Origin: Fibrobacterota bacterium
GTDB taxonomy: Bacteria; Fibrobacterota; Fibrobacteria; UBA11236
Reading direction: 5' to 3'
DNA: 64,000 nucleotides
NCBI GenBank assembly: GCA_019509785.1
Contig: JAEKLQ010000049.1
Span: 1-64,000, forward strand
This document shows, piece by piece, positions 27,331 to 36,570 of this stretch. A program made the translations under genes and the position numbers. The notes beneath the pieces were generated by a model, which was not told the origin of the DNA, searched no databases, and saw only the letters and a list, made by a program, of their open reading frames with translations. Position 1 is the stretch's first letter, and each line of letters opens with the position of its first letter.

Positions 27331-27363
27331 AAAGGCCGTCCGCGAAAGCGGGCGGCCTTTTTT
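27331..27363 (+). terminator. Rho-independent terminator of the dcw cluster
   Basis: A 10-bp GC-rich stem (27334-27343 with 27348-27357, one G-T pair) with a GAAA tetraloop is followed by six T residues at 27358-27363. It starts 23 nt after the ftsZ stop and closes the 13-kb mraZ-ftsZ cluster. Confidence 0.92.
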
Positions 27364-27509
27364 GCACGCGGGCCAGCTTTTAATTTGGTTTCGGCCTTAG
27401 AGGCGAGCGTCTGGAGAAGGACGGGCGTTCCTGAGTACGGGACAGGCGTACCCGGGTCCGCAAAAAGCCAAGATAGACAATGTATGGGCAATCATTGTCA
27501 ATACAAAGT

Positions 27510-28610
27510 CTAGCGGGATAGCAGTGAAGGCCCCAGACGGATGCGCCCCTGGGCGTCGAACCGGCCTTCCCAGAGCCATGCGGGCGTGGACGGCATAGAA
27601 GAAGCCCGTAGGGACGGGGGCGGGCCTTGGCGTAACCCCGTGGTTACCGTAGGATCGATTTCCCGTAGCGAAACGAACTTCCATTCGCACGATTCGTTGT
27701 CGGTGCGGATGAGCATGGTCCCGTGCCCTTCCGTGATCGCCATGGACTGGGTCAGCCCGGCGCAGCCCGAAACGTCGCCACCAGGGAAATTGGTCCCGTC
27801 GTCCACCATTTCCCCGACTTTTTCCCAATGGCCGCCGCCTGCCGGCGGCCCGGAGCCGACGTCGGAGACGGTGTCGATATAGGTCTCCAGGCGCACGTGC
27901 GCGCCGCCGTCCACATTGTAAACCAGGAATTTCATGCCGATCCATTTGCCGATGGGCACGGTCTTGCCCGGGAACAGGGGCGCCGAATAGCCCGCCCGGG
28001 TCGAATAGACCTTGCTGTCGGGATGCTTAAGTTCTTTCTCCCAATCCCAATTCCCGTCGTCGCGGAAGCGGGAGGCGTATCCGGTGGCGTCGCAAACGTT
28101 GCCGCCCTCGCTCGCATGCGCGAGCGGTCCCGTCCGGACTTGGATTTCCATGCCGTCCCATGCCGAGCCACCGGAAGACAAGCGGCGGGCATACCCGGTC
28201 GCTTCGATGTTCAGATAAGCCTGCGCCGGGACCTTGGGCGTAGGCGGAGTCCCCGCGTAGAGTTCGGTGGAATTGACATGGAAGCGTGGCCCGCCTCCGT
28301 TGATGAGAAGCGCGCCCTTGCCATCGATGTACAAGCTGTCGCCGCTGCCCGAGCTATGGTTGTCGGTCCAGCCGGTGGGGTCGTACGGGTCCCCGGAATA
28401 CTTGACCAGGCGCGCGACCCCGTTCCCCCAATGGGCGGAATTCCATTCCTGGGTACCTTTCCGCGTGGGGTGGAAGCGGAGAATGCCGAACGCGTCGAGC
28501 GCCGTATCGGCAGCGCTGCGCGCGGAAGCCGGGAGGGCCGCAGCCAAGAAGGCAATGCCCAAGAGGCACGGGAAAGCGAAGCGGTTGCGGCCGGCGGTAG
28601 CGATTGGCAT
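27510..28610 (-). CDS. Exported protein of unknown function
   Basis: A 366-aa protein with a clear N-terminal signal peptide ending around 'AAALPASARS' (~31). The body is rich in Gly, Trp and aromatic beta-strand-like segments ('GMEIQVRTGPLAHAS', 'IGMKFLVYNVDGGAHVRLETY'), suggesting a beta-sandwich or jelly-roll carbohydrate-associated fold. Alternating charged and aromatic residues such as 'DDGNWDWEKEL' would suit ligand binding. Two cysteine-containing motifs ('GNVCDATGYA', 'GDVSGCAGL') could form a disulfide. No catalytic signature or family is recognised with certainty. It is encoded opposite to ftsZ and divergent from hemW with ~70 nt between starts. No strong ribosome binding site precedes ATG 28610. 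Confidence 0.65.
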   Translation of the reverse strand: MPIATAGRNRFAFPCLLGIAFLAAALPASARSAADTALDAFGILRFHPTRKGTQEWNSAHWGNGVARLVKYSGDPYDPTGWTDNHSSGSGDSLYIDGKGALLINGGGPRFHVNSTELYAGTPPTPKVPAQAYLNIEATGYARRLSSGGSAWDGMEIQVRTGPLAHASEGGNVCDATGYASRFRDDGNWDWEKELKHPDSKVYSTRAGYSAPLFPGKTVPIGKWIGMKFLVYNVDGGAHVRLETYIDTVSDVGSGPPAGGGHWEKVGEMVDDGTNFPGGDVSGCAGLTQSMAITEGHGTMLIRTDNESCEWKFVSLREIDPTVTTGLRQGPPPSLRASSMPSTPAWLWEGRFDAQGRIRLGPSLLSR

Positions 28611-28680
28611 AATCCGGAATATAGCCCATCCTCCGGGCCCCCGCGTTCATGGGCCTACCCGCGATTCCTATCTTTCCGAT

Positions 28681-29817
28681 GTGGTTCCTCCCATCCAGCT
28701 TTACGTCCATGTTCCCTTCTGCGAAAAGAAGTGCCATTACTGCGACTTCGCCAGCTGGGAGATGCCGGCCGTGCAGCAGCGGCGGTGGACCGAAGTCCTT
28801 CTGAAGGAGCTGGAGGCCAAGGCCCCGTTCGCCGCGGGCCGCCCCATCGATACCGTTTTCTTCGGTGGCGGCACGCCTTCCCTCCTCGCCCCCGAATTCA
28901 TGGAAGCCATCGTCGCGCGCATGCGATCGCTTTTCGATCTCTCCCGGACCCGGGAGATGTCCCTGGAATGCAATCCCAGCAGCCTTAAGCGCGAGAAGCT
29001 CGACCTGTACCATGCCCTGGGATTCACGCGCGCCAGCATCGGGATCCAGAGTTTCCATGCCGATGAACTGGCCCGCCTGGGCCGGGTGCATACGGTGGAA
29101 ACCGCCCATCAGGCGTTGGCGACCGTGAAGGCGGACGACCGTTTCCAATTCAGCGGGGACCTGATCTTCGGAGTGCCGGGGCAGACGGAGGCGAACTTCC
29201 TGGAGAGCCTGCGCCAATTGCTTTCCTATCAGCCCGATCACGTTTCCTTTTACGGGCTCACTATCGAAGAAGGCACGGAGTTCTCCCGGCAGAAGGCGGC
29301 GGGAACCCTGATCATGCCGGAAGACGATGCCTACAACGGGATGTATCTGGCTGGGGTGGCCCTGTTGGCCGAAGCGGGGTACCGACGGTACGAAGTCTCC
29401 AATTTCTGCAGGCCGGGCAAAGCCAGCAAGCACAACCAAGGGTATTGGAACGGCGCGGAATACCTCGCCTTCGGCCCCGGCGCCCACGGCTTCATCGACG
29501 GCCGGCGCAGCGTATCGCCGCGATCCTTCGAGGACTATCTGGCTTGGGGCGCGAATGGATTTCCCGAGTCGGCCTGCGTGCTGGATATCTTGACCGATGA
29601 TGACCGGCGCATGGAAGCGGTCATGCTGGGCCTGCGCCAGGACGACGGAGTGGATTTGGCAAAACTGCGCGGACTCGGACTGGATCCGCGCGACGCGACC
29701 CTCGATAAATGGGTACGGGCCGGAATGCTGCAGCGGACGGCCGGCGCGGCCCGGCTCGTCGATGCGGGTTGGCTTTTCCTGGATGAAATCTGCGCGGACC
29801 TGGTCGCGCGGTCCTAG
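28681..29817 (+). CDS. hemW: Radical-SAM heme chaperone HemW (HemN-like)
   Basis: A 378-aa radical SAM protein. Cluster motif 'CEKKCHYCDF' (C14, C18, C21) lacks the extra cysteine typical of true HemN. 'GGGTPSLL', 'SLECNPSSL', 'SIGIQSF' and 'DLIFGVPGQTEANF' complete the radical SAM core, and 'KHNQGYWNGAEYLAFGPGAHG' contains the HNxxYW motif typical of HemW. HemW binds heme and is proposed to insert it into respiratory enzymes rather than oxidise coproporphyrinogen. The start is taken as GTG 28681, which gives the usual HemW length. The open frame upstream runs into the divergent exported-protein gene and has no suitable start in frame. Confidence 0.88.
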   Translation: MVPPIQLYVHVPFCEKKCHYCDFASWEMPAVQQRRWTEVLLKELEAKAPFAAGRPIDTVFFGGGTPSLLAPEFMEAIVARMRSLFDLSRTREMSLECNPSSLKREKLDLYHALGFTRASIGIQSFHADELARLGRVHTVETAHQALATVKADDRFQFSGDLIFGVPGQTEANFLESLRQLLSYQPDHVSFYGLTIEEGTEFSRQKAAGTLIMPEDDAYNGMYLAGVALLAEAGYRRYEVSNFCRPGKASKHNQGYWNGAEYLAFGPGAHGFIDGRRSVSPRSFEDYLAWGANGFPESACVLDILTDDDRRMEAVMLGLRQDDGVDLAKLRGLGLDPRDATLDKWVRAGMLQRTAGAARLVDAGWLFLDEICADLVARS

Positions 29818-29867
29818 CGCGCCGTATACCCGGATGCGCGCCCGGGGGATCGCAGGAAAGCCTTGAA

Positions 29868-30632
29868 CTACGCTTCGCAGATCAGTTTGGGCGCGTAATC
29901 CAGGTAATCGCAACTCGCCAGATGGTACTCGGTCCCTTCCAGCTTTCCGAAGGCCTTTCCCGCCAGCTCTTTCCTCACCGAATGCAGATGCCCGAAGATG
30001 ACGTGTTCCGCCCCCGCGTCGGCATACATGCGCGAGGCCCGGGACGGGCGCAGCAAATGATCCAAGGGGGGATAATGCGCCAGGCCGATCCGGATTCCGG
30101 GCATACCCGCGGGAATGGAATCGATGGAGAGCTTAAGGCGCATCAGATCGCGATCGTAAATGCGCTCCTGCTCCTTCACGTCCCCGTCGCTCTTGAGACC
30201 CGGGATGGGGCCCTTGGCCGGGTCCCATTCGATGAGGTCGAACACGGAATATTCCACCGTGTCCCATAGCCGCGCCCCGAAGAAAACGAAGGGCCCGATT
30301 TTGACGTGGTTGTTCTGGATGAAGGCGACGGAAGGCGGCAGTTCCCGTTCCAGGAGGGATGAGGATGGCCACCAAATATCATGGTTGCCCCGGAGGATGA
30401 TCTTGCGGCCGGGGAGGGACCCCAGCCAACGCAAGTCCTCGAGGGCCGCCTCGAATTTCTTGGCCCAGCTGATGTCCCCGGGCACCGCGACCACATCGTC
30501 CGGTCCCACGGCCTTTTCCCAATTGGCCTTGATCTTATCGGGATGACGCACCCATTCCGCGCCGAAACGGTCCATGGTTTTGCCCGGCACCCCGAAGGCG
30601 AGGTGGGGATCGGAAAGCGCGAACAGCCTCAT
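29868..30632 (-). CDS. Calcineurin-like metallophosphoesterase
   Basis: A 254-aa protein with all the conserved metal-binding blocks of the family: 'LSDPH' (D8, H10), 'PGDISW' (D53), 'GNHD' (82-85), 'GLAHYPP' and 'FGHLHS'. Such proteins bind two metal ions and hydrolyse phosphomonoesters or diesters; the substrate is unknown. The variant 'GDISWAKK' resembles the YkuE-like/UDP-DAG-type cytoplasmic phosphoesterases. It is convergent with hemW and divergent from dinB. A weak ribosome binding site precedes ATG 30632. Confidence 0.85.
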   Translation of the reverse strand: MRLFALSDPHLAFGVPGKTMDRFGAEWVRHPDKIKANWEKAVGPDDVVAVPGDISWAKKFEAALEDLRWLGSLPGRKIILRGNHDIWWPSSSLLERELPPSVAFIQNNHVKIGPFVFFGARLWDTVEYSVFDLIEWDPAKGPIPGLKSDGDVKEQERIYDRDLMRLKLSIDSIPAGMPGIRIGLAHYPPLDHLLRPSRASRMYADAGAEHVIFGHLHSVRKELAGKAFGKLEGTEYHLASCDYLDYAPKLICEA

Positions 30633-30759
30633 AACGTAAAGGTAAAAATCCCCGGGCCGGCATTTATCGGCCCCTATTTAAGGCCCCGAGGGGCGGCCTT
30701 CGGGCGGTACCCTTTATACCTTTGATCCCGGTGGCCGCGCCGGCCGCCGCGGAGCATCC

Positions 30760-32001
30760 ATGGCCCATTCCGGCCCATCCGATTTCCCCGGTCGCCTGGT
30801 TTTCCACGTCGATATGGACGCCTTCTACGCCTCGGTGGAACAGCTCGAGAATCCGGCCTTGCGCGGAAAACCGGTGATCGTCGGCGGGGTCGACTCCATG
30901 CGGGGCGTGGTCTCCTCGGCCTCGTACGAGGCCCGCGCCTTCGGGGTGCATTCCGCCATGCCCGTGGCCCAGGCCCGCAAACGCTGCCCGCACGGGATCT
31001 ACGTTGCCGGCCGCCACGCCCTTTACGGGGATTACTCCCGTCGCATCATGGACGTGCTTTCGGATTTCTCGCCCGTGCTGGAACAGGTTTCCGTGGACGA
31101 GGCTTTCCTGGATATGACCGGAACCAAGGGGCTGTTCGGACCGCCCGGGGTTTCCGGCCGGGCCATCAAGGAAGCCATCCGCGCGCGCACCGGCCTGACC
31201 GCCTCGCTGGGGGCCGCGGAGAACAAGTTCCTGGCCAAGTTGGCCTCGGATGCGCGCAAGCCGGACGGGTTGGTGGTGGTGTTTCCCGGCGAGACGCAGG
31301 CCTTCCTCGACCCCATGCCCGTCGATCGCCTGTGGGGAGTGGGGAAGAAGACCGTGCAGGAACTGCACCAGGTGGGTCTTTATTCCATCGCCCAACTGCG
31401 GGCCCAGCCCCTCGAATCCCTGGTCTCCCATTTCGGCGAAAACTTCGCCGTCCACGTCCATGCCCTCGCGCAGGGCCGGGACGATCGCGAGTTGGCGCCG
31501 GACTGGGAGGAAAAGAGCATTTCCCACGAATGCACCTTCGAGCGCGATTCCGGGGACGCGGAATTCCTTTCCGCCGTGTTGCTCGATCTTTCCGAAAGGG
31601 TGGCGCGACGCGCGCGCAAGGACGGCCGGGCCGGCCGCACGGTAACCTTCGTGTGGCGTAACCCGGACTTTACCCGCCAGTCCCACGCTCGTTCCCTATC
31701 CGCCGGCACCGATTCCAGCCAAGCCATCTACGAGGCGGCTTTTGGGCTGTTCCGGGAGGTCGCCGGACTGGGCGGGGACGCCGCGGCGGGGCGGTTACGC
31801 AAAGGTCCGCGCATGTTCCGCCTCATGGGCGTGAGGCTTTCCAATTTCGCCCGGGAAGGCCAGCAGACGTCCCTCTTCGAGCAACCCAAGCTCGCATCCG
31901 GGTTGGACCGGGCCATGGACGCGGTGCGCGATCGCTTCGGCGAGAACGCCATCCGGCGCGCCCGCTTGGCAGGCCAGGAGGACGGGGGGCAATCCCCGTA
32001 G
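30760..32001 (+). CDS. dinB: DNA polymerase IV (Y-family translesion polymerase)
   Basis: A 413-aa Y-family polymerase. Catalytic acidic residues are in 'FHVDMDAFYASVEQ' (D18) and 'SVDEAFLDMTG' (D113, E114). 'GLTASLGAAENKFLAKLASD', the helix-hairpin-helix region 'DRLWGVGKKTVQELH' and a little-finger domain follow. 'QTSLF' at ~369-373 fits the beta-clamp binding consensus (QxxLF), here followed by ~40 residues rather than at the very end. GGAG lies 5 nt before the ATG. No LexA-type box was found by eye in the 127-bp upstream gap. Confidence 0.92.
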   Translation: MAHSGPSDFPGRLVFHVDMDAFYASVEQLENPALRGKPVIVGGVDSMRGVVSSASYEARAFGVHSAMPVAQARKRCPHGIYVAGRHALYGDYSRRIMDVLSDFSPVLEQVSVDEAFLDMTGTKGLFGPPGVSGRAIKEAIRARTGLTASLGAAENKFLAKLASDARKPDGLVVVFPGETQAFLDPMPVDRLWGVGKKTVQELHQVGLYSIAQLRAQPLESLVSHFGENFAVHVHALAQGRDDRELAPDWEEKSISHECTFERDSGDAEFLSAVLLDLSERVARRARKDGRAGRTVTFVWRNPDFTRQSHARSLSAGTDSSQAIYEAAFGLFREVAGLGGDAAAGRLRKGPRMFRLMGVRLSNFAREGQQTSLFEQPKLASGLDRAMDAVRDRFGENAIRRARLAGQEDGGQSP

Positions 32002-32167
32002 CGCGGGCGAAAGAAAACCCGGTGCCGAAGTCGGAAACGGGATCGATGGTGGAACCAATCATGAGCGATGGCGATTTTCCGGCTTATATTTCCCCTCCGC
32101 ACGGCTACCTTAATGCACTGCCGGCTCCGGCTGGGCATTCCCCGGCGGATTCGCGATCGGAAGGACG

Positions 32168-33511
32168 ATGATGAAGATGGAAACCTCGATAGAGCACGGC
32201 AAAACGGCGCTGCGCGCGGGCCAAATGGGCATCGAGGGCGCGGCGAAGTGGCTGGCCCTGGCGGCCGCGGTGCTGGGCTGGATGTTCGACGGCCTGGAAA
32301 TGGGCCTCTTCCCGCTGGTAGGCCGCCCCGCCCTGACCGAGATGTTGGGGGGCGCGGATATCGGGCCTTGGTTCGGCGTCATCATGGCCGTCTTCCTGGT
32401 GGGCGCGGCTTTCGGGGGAATCGCGCTCGGATGGCTGGGCGATCGCATCGGACGCACCCGCGCCATGGTGTGGAGCGTCTTGGCCTATTCCGTTTTCTCG
32501 GGACTGGGGGCTTTCGTCACCGCGCCTTGGCAATTGGCCATCCTGCGTTTCCTGGCCGCGCTCGGCATGGGCGGCCAGTGGGCCTTGGGTGTCGCCTTGG
32601 TCATGGAAATCTTCCCCTCCAAATCGCGCCCACTCATGGCCGGCGTGATCGGCGCATCGGCCAACGTCGGCTTCCTTCTCATCGCGGCCCTGTCCATAGG
32701 CCTCAACTCCGTGCTCGCCAGCCTCGCGACGGTCCTGCACGGGGCGCTCCCCGACTCCCTGGTATCCATCCTGCTGCGCAACGGGAGCTGGCGCCTGCTC
32801 ATGATCCTGAGCGCCACCCCCGCGCTCCTGACCTTCCTGATCCGCGTTTTCGTCCCGGAGTCCGGCATGTGGGAGGCCCAGTCCCAGGCGGGCGGAAAGG
32901 CGCCGCGCATCGGGGACCTGTTCCGGAACGGCCTCGCCAAAAGCACTTGCCTAGGCGCCGCCTTGGGGGCCATCGCCCTGCTCGGCACCTGGGCCTCGGT
33001 CCAATGGATCCCGTCGTGGGCCGGCAAGATCGCGACCGGCGTCCCCAATGCGGCCGCCAACGTTCAGATCGCCTCGGCATTGGGGGCCATCGTATTCAGC
33101 ATCTTCTTCGCGCTATTCGCGGAACGGTTCAACCGCCGATCTACCTACTTCGCCCTCTCCCTGCTTTCGCTGATCTCCTGCGCCATCCTCTTCCGTGTCC
33201 CTATGCATTACGGATTCGCCTTCCGGTTCTGGACCTTCTTCGTGGGCGGCATCACCGCGGGGTTCTACGGGTTGCTTCCGCTTTATCTCCCGGAATTGTT
33301 CCCGACGCGGGTTCGCGCCATGGGCTCGGGCCTCACCTTCAACGCCGGCCGCCTCATCGCCGCCTTGGGGGCCGTTTCCGGCGGGGCGCTGGTCAAGTCC
33401 TTCGGCGGGGACATCGCCCGCATGTGCTCCATCGTCAGCCTGGTCTACGCATTGGGCCTGGTCCTCGTTTGGTTCGCGCCGGAGACCAAAGGCAGGCCCC
33501 TGCCCGAGTAA
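32168..33511 (+). CDS. MFS transporter, sugar-acid/aromatic-acid symporter-like
   Basis: A 447-aa permease with 12 predicted membrane helices. The MFS signature between helices 2 and 3 is present as 'GWLGDRIGRTRAM', and a similar one occurs in the second half ('FPTRVRAMGSG'). 'MFDGLEMGLFPLV' in helix 1 recalls the D-G-Y/F-D motif of the AAHS (aromatic acid:H+ symporter) and sugar-acid groups. GGAAGGA precedes ATG 32168. The gene 82 nt downstream encodes a D-apionate-lactonase-like protein, so uptake of a plant-derived sugar acid or related compound is a reasonable guess; substrate specificity cannot be read from sequence. Confidence 0.8.
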   Translation: MMKMETSIEHGKTALRAGQMGIEGAAKWLALAAAVLGWMFDGLEMGLFPLVGRPALTEMLGGADIGPWFGVIMAVFLVGAAFGGIALGWLGDRIGRTRAMVWSVLAYSVFSGLGAFVTAPWQLAILRFLAALGMGGQWALGVALVMEIFPSKSRPLMAGVIGASANVGFLLIAALSIGLNSVLASLATVLHGALPDSLVSILLRNGSWRLLMILSATPALLTFLIRVFVPESGMWEAQSQAGGKAPRIGDLFRNGLAKSTCLGAALGAIALLGTWASVQWIPSWAGKIATGVPNAAANVQIASALGAIVFSIFFALFAERFNRRSTYFALSLLSLISCAILFRVPMHYGFAFRFWTFFVGGITAGFYGLLPLYLPELFPTRVRAMGSGLTFNAGRLIAALGAVSGGALVKSFGGDIARMCSIVSLVYALGLVLVWFAPETKGRPLPE

Positions 33512-33592
33512 CCGGGCCGGCAACCGGGCGCGGCGCCCGCGGGATAATTACTTTTAGGCGCCGGCGCGGTCGCGCCTTGGAGAACTTCCCGC

Positions 33593-35608
33593 ATGGCCCC
33601 GCTTCCCGTTCCCCTGCTCCGCTGCGGCGGACCCGCGAATCTGCCCCAATCCATCGCCCTGCGGGCCGGGCCCGTGTCCCTGCTCTTCGAGCAAGGCGAG
33701 CTTCGGCGGATACGTCTGGGGGATCGCGAAGTGCTCCGCCGCATCTACCTGACCGTGCGGGGGCCCGATTGGTCCACCATTCCCCCGGTCCTCTCCGATC
33801 TGCAAATCGAGAGCTCTCCCGATTCATTCGTCATGATGTTCCGCCTCGATTGCAAGCAGGGGGATGCGGATTTCACCTGGCAGGTTTCCGTGCGGGGCAA
33901 TCCCGAGGGAGTCGTCCGCTTCGATGCGCGCGGCACAGCCAACCAGGCTTTCGACACCAACCGCGTGGGCATCTGCGTGCTGCATCCTTTGAGGGAATGC
34001 GCGGGAAATCCCGCCCTGGTTCGCGATCCCCACGGGCAGACTTTCGAAGGACGATTCCCGGAAACCATCCAGCCCGATCAGCCCTTTTTCAACATGAGCG
34101 AGATCCTGCACGTGGTGGAGAAGGAATGGCTGGCCATGGTCTATTTCGAGGGCGAGCATTTCGAGATGGAGGACCAGCGAAATTGGTCCGATGGCTCGTT
34201 CAAGACCTATTGCCCTCCCCAGGCCAGACCCAAGCCCAGGCGCCTCGAAGCCGGCTTCGAGACCCATCAGATCGCCACCCTTTTGTTCCAAAGCCCGGAC
34301 AAGAAACCCATTTCCGATTTGGCGGCGGCCTTGGCCGCGGCCGGGATCTTCCGTCCCGCCGACGGGGCCCCTCCCGTGCTCAAGCCGCGGACCGACGATG
34401 GGCGGCCCGTCCCCGGCTTCGGTTTCGGATTGGCCAGCCACGGCCAGCCCTTGGCGCCCCAGGACGTGTCCCGCATCAAGGCCTTGTCTCCCTTCCACCT
34501 GCGCGCCGACTTCCGCCTGTCCCAGGCCGGGTGGCGGCGGGAACTGGAACGCGCCGTGTCGCAGGCGCGCGCATTGTCCGTTCCCCTCGAATGCGCATTG
34601 GTATTGTCCAAGGACAGCGGTCCGGCATTGGCCGAATTCGCCGCCGCGTGGGAAGCCGCCGAAGGGGAATGCCTGCGATGGCTGGTCTTATCGGAGGAGA
34701 GCGACGCCACCTCCGACGCCGACCTGCAAGCCGCGCGGGATGCCTTGGGGCCGCTCGATCCCCTCGCCGCTTTCGCCCGCGGATCGAAGGGGGACTTCGT
34801 GTTGCTGAACCGGAATCGACCGGAACCGAAGGCCGGCATGGCCCTGGCCTACGGTCTTTGCCCCCAGGTGCATTTGATCGACAACCGGACCTTGGTCGAG
34901 TCCCTGGAGGGGCAGGCCTGGACCCTGATCACCGCTGCCAAGACCTGGCCCCGAAGCAAGGTTTCCGTGACGCCGATTACATTGAAACGTTCGCCGTTCT
35001 CGGTCGCGCTGAAAACCCCTCCGGTGGCGGGGGATATGGCTTCCGCTCTCCCGTGGCGGAACAAGGTGGATGCCCGGCAGTTCTCGCTTTTCGGGGCCGG
35101 CTGGGCCTTGGGCAGCCTCAAGCGGATGTCGCTTTACGGCGCGGACAGCGCTACTTACTTCGAGACCCACGGCCTGTTAGGGCTGATGTCGGGCGCGGCC
35201 CTTCCGGACGATTTGCTGAAACCCGCGGGCATGGACTTTTCGATGCAGCCAGGCTTGGTCTATCCCATGTGGCACGTGTTCGCCGACTTCGCCGATTTCG
35301 TCGGGGGATTCGCTTACGACGTGGAATCGCAAGCGCCGCTCAAGTTCGATGCCGTGCTCCTGCACGCGGGGGATAAAGCCAGCATCTTGCTGGCCAATCT
35401 GGAGGAAACCGGGGCGACGCTACGCTTGGAAGAATTGGGCAACGTGGCCGGCGTCCGCCGGCTGCACGAAGGCAACGCCTGGGAGGCGATGCGCGATCCG
35501 GAAAGTTACCGGAAGTTGCCCTTCGAACCCATGCCCGGCCATGCCGAAGGTTGGGACATCGAATTGCGTCCCTTCGAGTATATCCGCATCGATCTCTCGG
35601 CGGGCTAG
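33593..35608 (+). CDS. D-apionate lactonase-like protein (ApnL family)
   Basis: A 671-aa protein with no signal peptide. The N-terminal beta domain (1-220) contains 'AGPVSLLFEQGELRRIRLG', 'NRVGICVLHPLRECAG' (123-138), 'QPFFNMSEI' and 'FEMEDQRNWSDGSFKTYC' (190-207). The last is the strongest signature I associate with D-apionate lactonases of apiose catabolism. A central region (~290-560) looks like a TIM-type barrel, followed by a small C-terminal beta domain. ApnL opens D-apionolactone to D-apionate; apiose comes from plant pectin (rhamnogalacturonan II, apiogalacturonan). No other apiose pathway gene is in the window, only the MFS carrier upstream. Assignment to the family is fairly firm, exact substrate less so. 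Confidence 0.65.
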   Translation: MAPLPVPLLRCGGPANLPQSIALRAGPVSLLFEQGELRRIRLGDREVLRRIYLTVRGPDWSTIPPVLSDLQIESSPDSFVMMFRLDCKQGDADFTWQVSVRGNPEGVVRFDARGTANQAFDTNRVGICVLHPLRECAGNPALVRDPHGQTFEGRFPETIQPDQPFFNMSEILHVVEKEWLAMVYFEGEHFEMEDQRNWSDGSFKTYCPPQARPKPRRLEAGFETHQIATLLFQSPDKKPISDLAAALAAAGIFRPADGAPPVLKPRTDDGRPVPGFGFGLASHGQPLAPQDVSRIKALSPFHLRADFRLSQAGWRRELERAVSQARALSVPLECALVLSKDSGPALAEFAAAWEAAEGECLRWLVLSEESDATSDADLQAARDALGPLDPLAAFARGSKGDFVLLNRNRPEPKAGMALAYGLCPQVHLIDNRTLVESLEGQAWTLITAAKTWPRSKVSVTPITLKRSPFSVALKTPPVAGDMASALPWRNKVDARQFSLFGAGWALGSLKRMSLYGADSATYFETHGLLGLMSGAALPDDLLKPAGMDFSMQPGLVYPMWHVFADFADFVGGFAYDVESQAPLKFDAVLLHAGDKASILLANLEETGATLRLEELGNVAGVRRLHEGNAWEAMRDPESYRKLPFEPMPGHAEGWDIELRPFEYIRIDLSAG

Positions 35609-35612
35609 CGGT

Positions 35613-35972
35613 CTAACCCTTACCCGGCTCGACGATGAATATCGCGGGCTTCCCCTTGCGGATCATGGCGAGCAACAACCGTAAGGCGTGGATGCGATCC
35701 CGCACTCCGGCCGATCTCAGCTTGAGCCGCTTGATCTTGGTCTGCACGGGATGACGCTTGCGTCGGGTCAGCGCCAGGACCAAGCCGCCGGCAAGCAAAC
35801 TGCCGGTAACGATGAGCGCAGGCATAGCCATTCGCCGCAGGCGCGCCTGCGGAGCGAATTTCCTTTTCAATTCCCGTAAATGCCGATCCAGGCTGGCCCT
35901 GGTGATGGAGATGCTTTCCTCGATTTCATCGGGGGAGGCTTGGGTCCAATCAGGGGTGGTTCGAGAGGCCAT
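35613..35972 (-). CDS. DUF3618-like small membrane protein
   Basis: A 119-aa protein. The N-terminal 'SPDEIEESISITRASLDRHLRELKRKF' pattern (I/R-E-x-R-x-x-L repeats) is typical of DUF3618 proteins. One transmembrane helix (~51-68, 'MPALIVTGSLLAGGLVLAL') is followed by a basic C-terminus. Its start is 3 nt from the stop of the upstream holin-like gene, so the two form an operon. Families of this kind are found with YtxH/ElaB-like and holin-like proteins and are thought to act in envelope stress; the function is not established. It converges with the ApnL-like gene with 4 nt between the stops. Confidence 0.7.
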   Translation of the reverse strand: MASRTTPDWTQASPDEIEESISITRASLDRHLRELKRKFAPQARLRRMAMPALIVTGSLLAGGLVLALTRRKRHPVQTKIKRLKLRSAGVRDRIHALRLLLAMIRKGKPAIFIVEPGKG

Positions 35973-35975
35973 GGT

Positions 35976-36470
35976 TTATCCTTTCCCCGCGGGACTACTA
36001 TTCCTTTTGGAAACGGAATTCCCCATGGCGCGACCCTTCTCCTCCGGTCGCGCGCCGGGCTGCCCCCGTAGGGCGCGGAAAGAACGGACCGTCCGCCAGG
36101 ACCCGGGTTTCGGATCGGCATGCTTGAGGGATCGGAATCCGCCCAAGAGCAACACCAACGCGCCGATGCCGAGCAAGGCCCCCAGGATCAGCGGGCCGAT
36201 CCAAGCGGCCATAAGCGCTGAAAGGCCTAGCGCGATCAGCCCCATCGTGAGCAAATGATCGAGGAATAGGCACATGTAGAAGACCGAGAAAAGGGCGATA
36301 CCGATGGCGGCGCCGAACAAGGCAGCGCTTTTGCCGAGATCGCGCGCCTTGGAGACGGCTTCGCGCTTGGCCAAGGCGATTTCCTTGCGGATGAGATCGG
36401 CGATGTCATCCTTCATTTCGCGGAGCAATTGGAATATCGAGGTATCCGGATGCGTATCCATGAATGCCAT
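35976..36470 (-). CDS. Phage-holin-family / YqjE-like membrane protein
   Basis: A 164-aa protein. 'SIFQLLREMKDDIADLIRKEIALAKREA' is the amphipathic N-terminal region of the family called 'phage holin 3_6' or Actinobacterial Holin-X, followed by two hydrophobic hairpins (~48-70 and ~78-105). The C-terminus is basic and unstructured. ATG 36470 is chosen because AAGGGGG lies 6 nt upstream; a TTG seven codons earlier is possible. Despite the name, these genes are common in chromosomal stress operons with DUF3618, exactly the arrangement here, and no phage gene is nearby. Confidence 0.7.
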   Translation of the reverse strand: MAFMDTHPDTSIFQLLREMKDDIADLIRKEIALAKREAVSKARDLGKSAALFGAAIGIALFSVFYMCLFLDHLLTMGLIALGLSALMAAWIGPLILGALLGIGALVLLLGGFRSLKHADPKPGSWRTVRSFRALRGQPGARPEEKGRAMGNSVSKRNSSPAGKG

Positions 36471-36570
36471 GGGGAACCCCCTTAATCCCAAAATACGTTC
36501 CGGCCAATGCGGTCGGAGCTATTATTCCTGGGAAGGAAAACCGGCAAGGATGCCGACGGCGAGGAAAATC

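Noticed and set aside
32068-35376. A 1102-codon open frame on the plus strand
   Set aside because: It overlaps the MFS and ApnL-like genes in another frame; its product is an Arg/Gly/Pro-rich sequence without motifs, as expected of a shadow in GC-rich DNA.
35613-36470. Prophage remnant suggested by a 'holin'-type gene
   Set aside because: The family name is historical; the partner is a DUF3618 protein and no phage structural, integrase or lysis gene is near.
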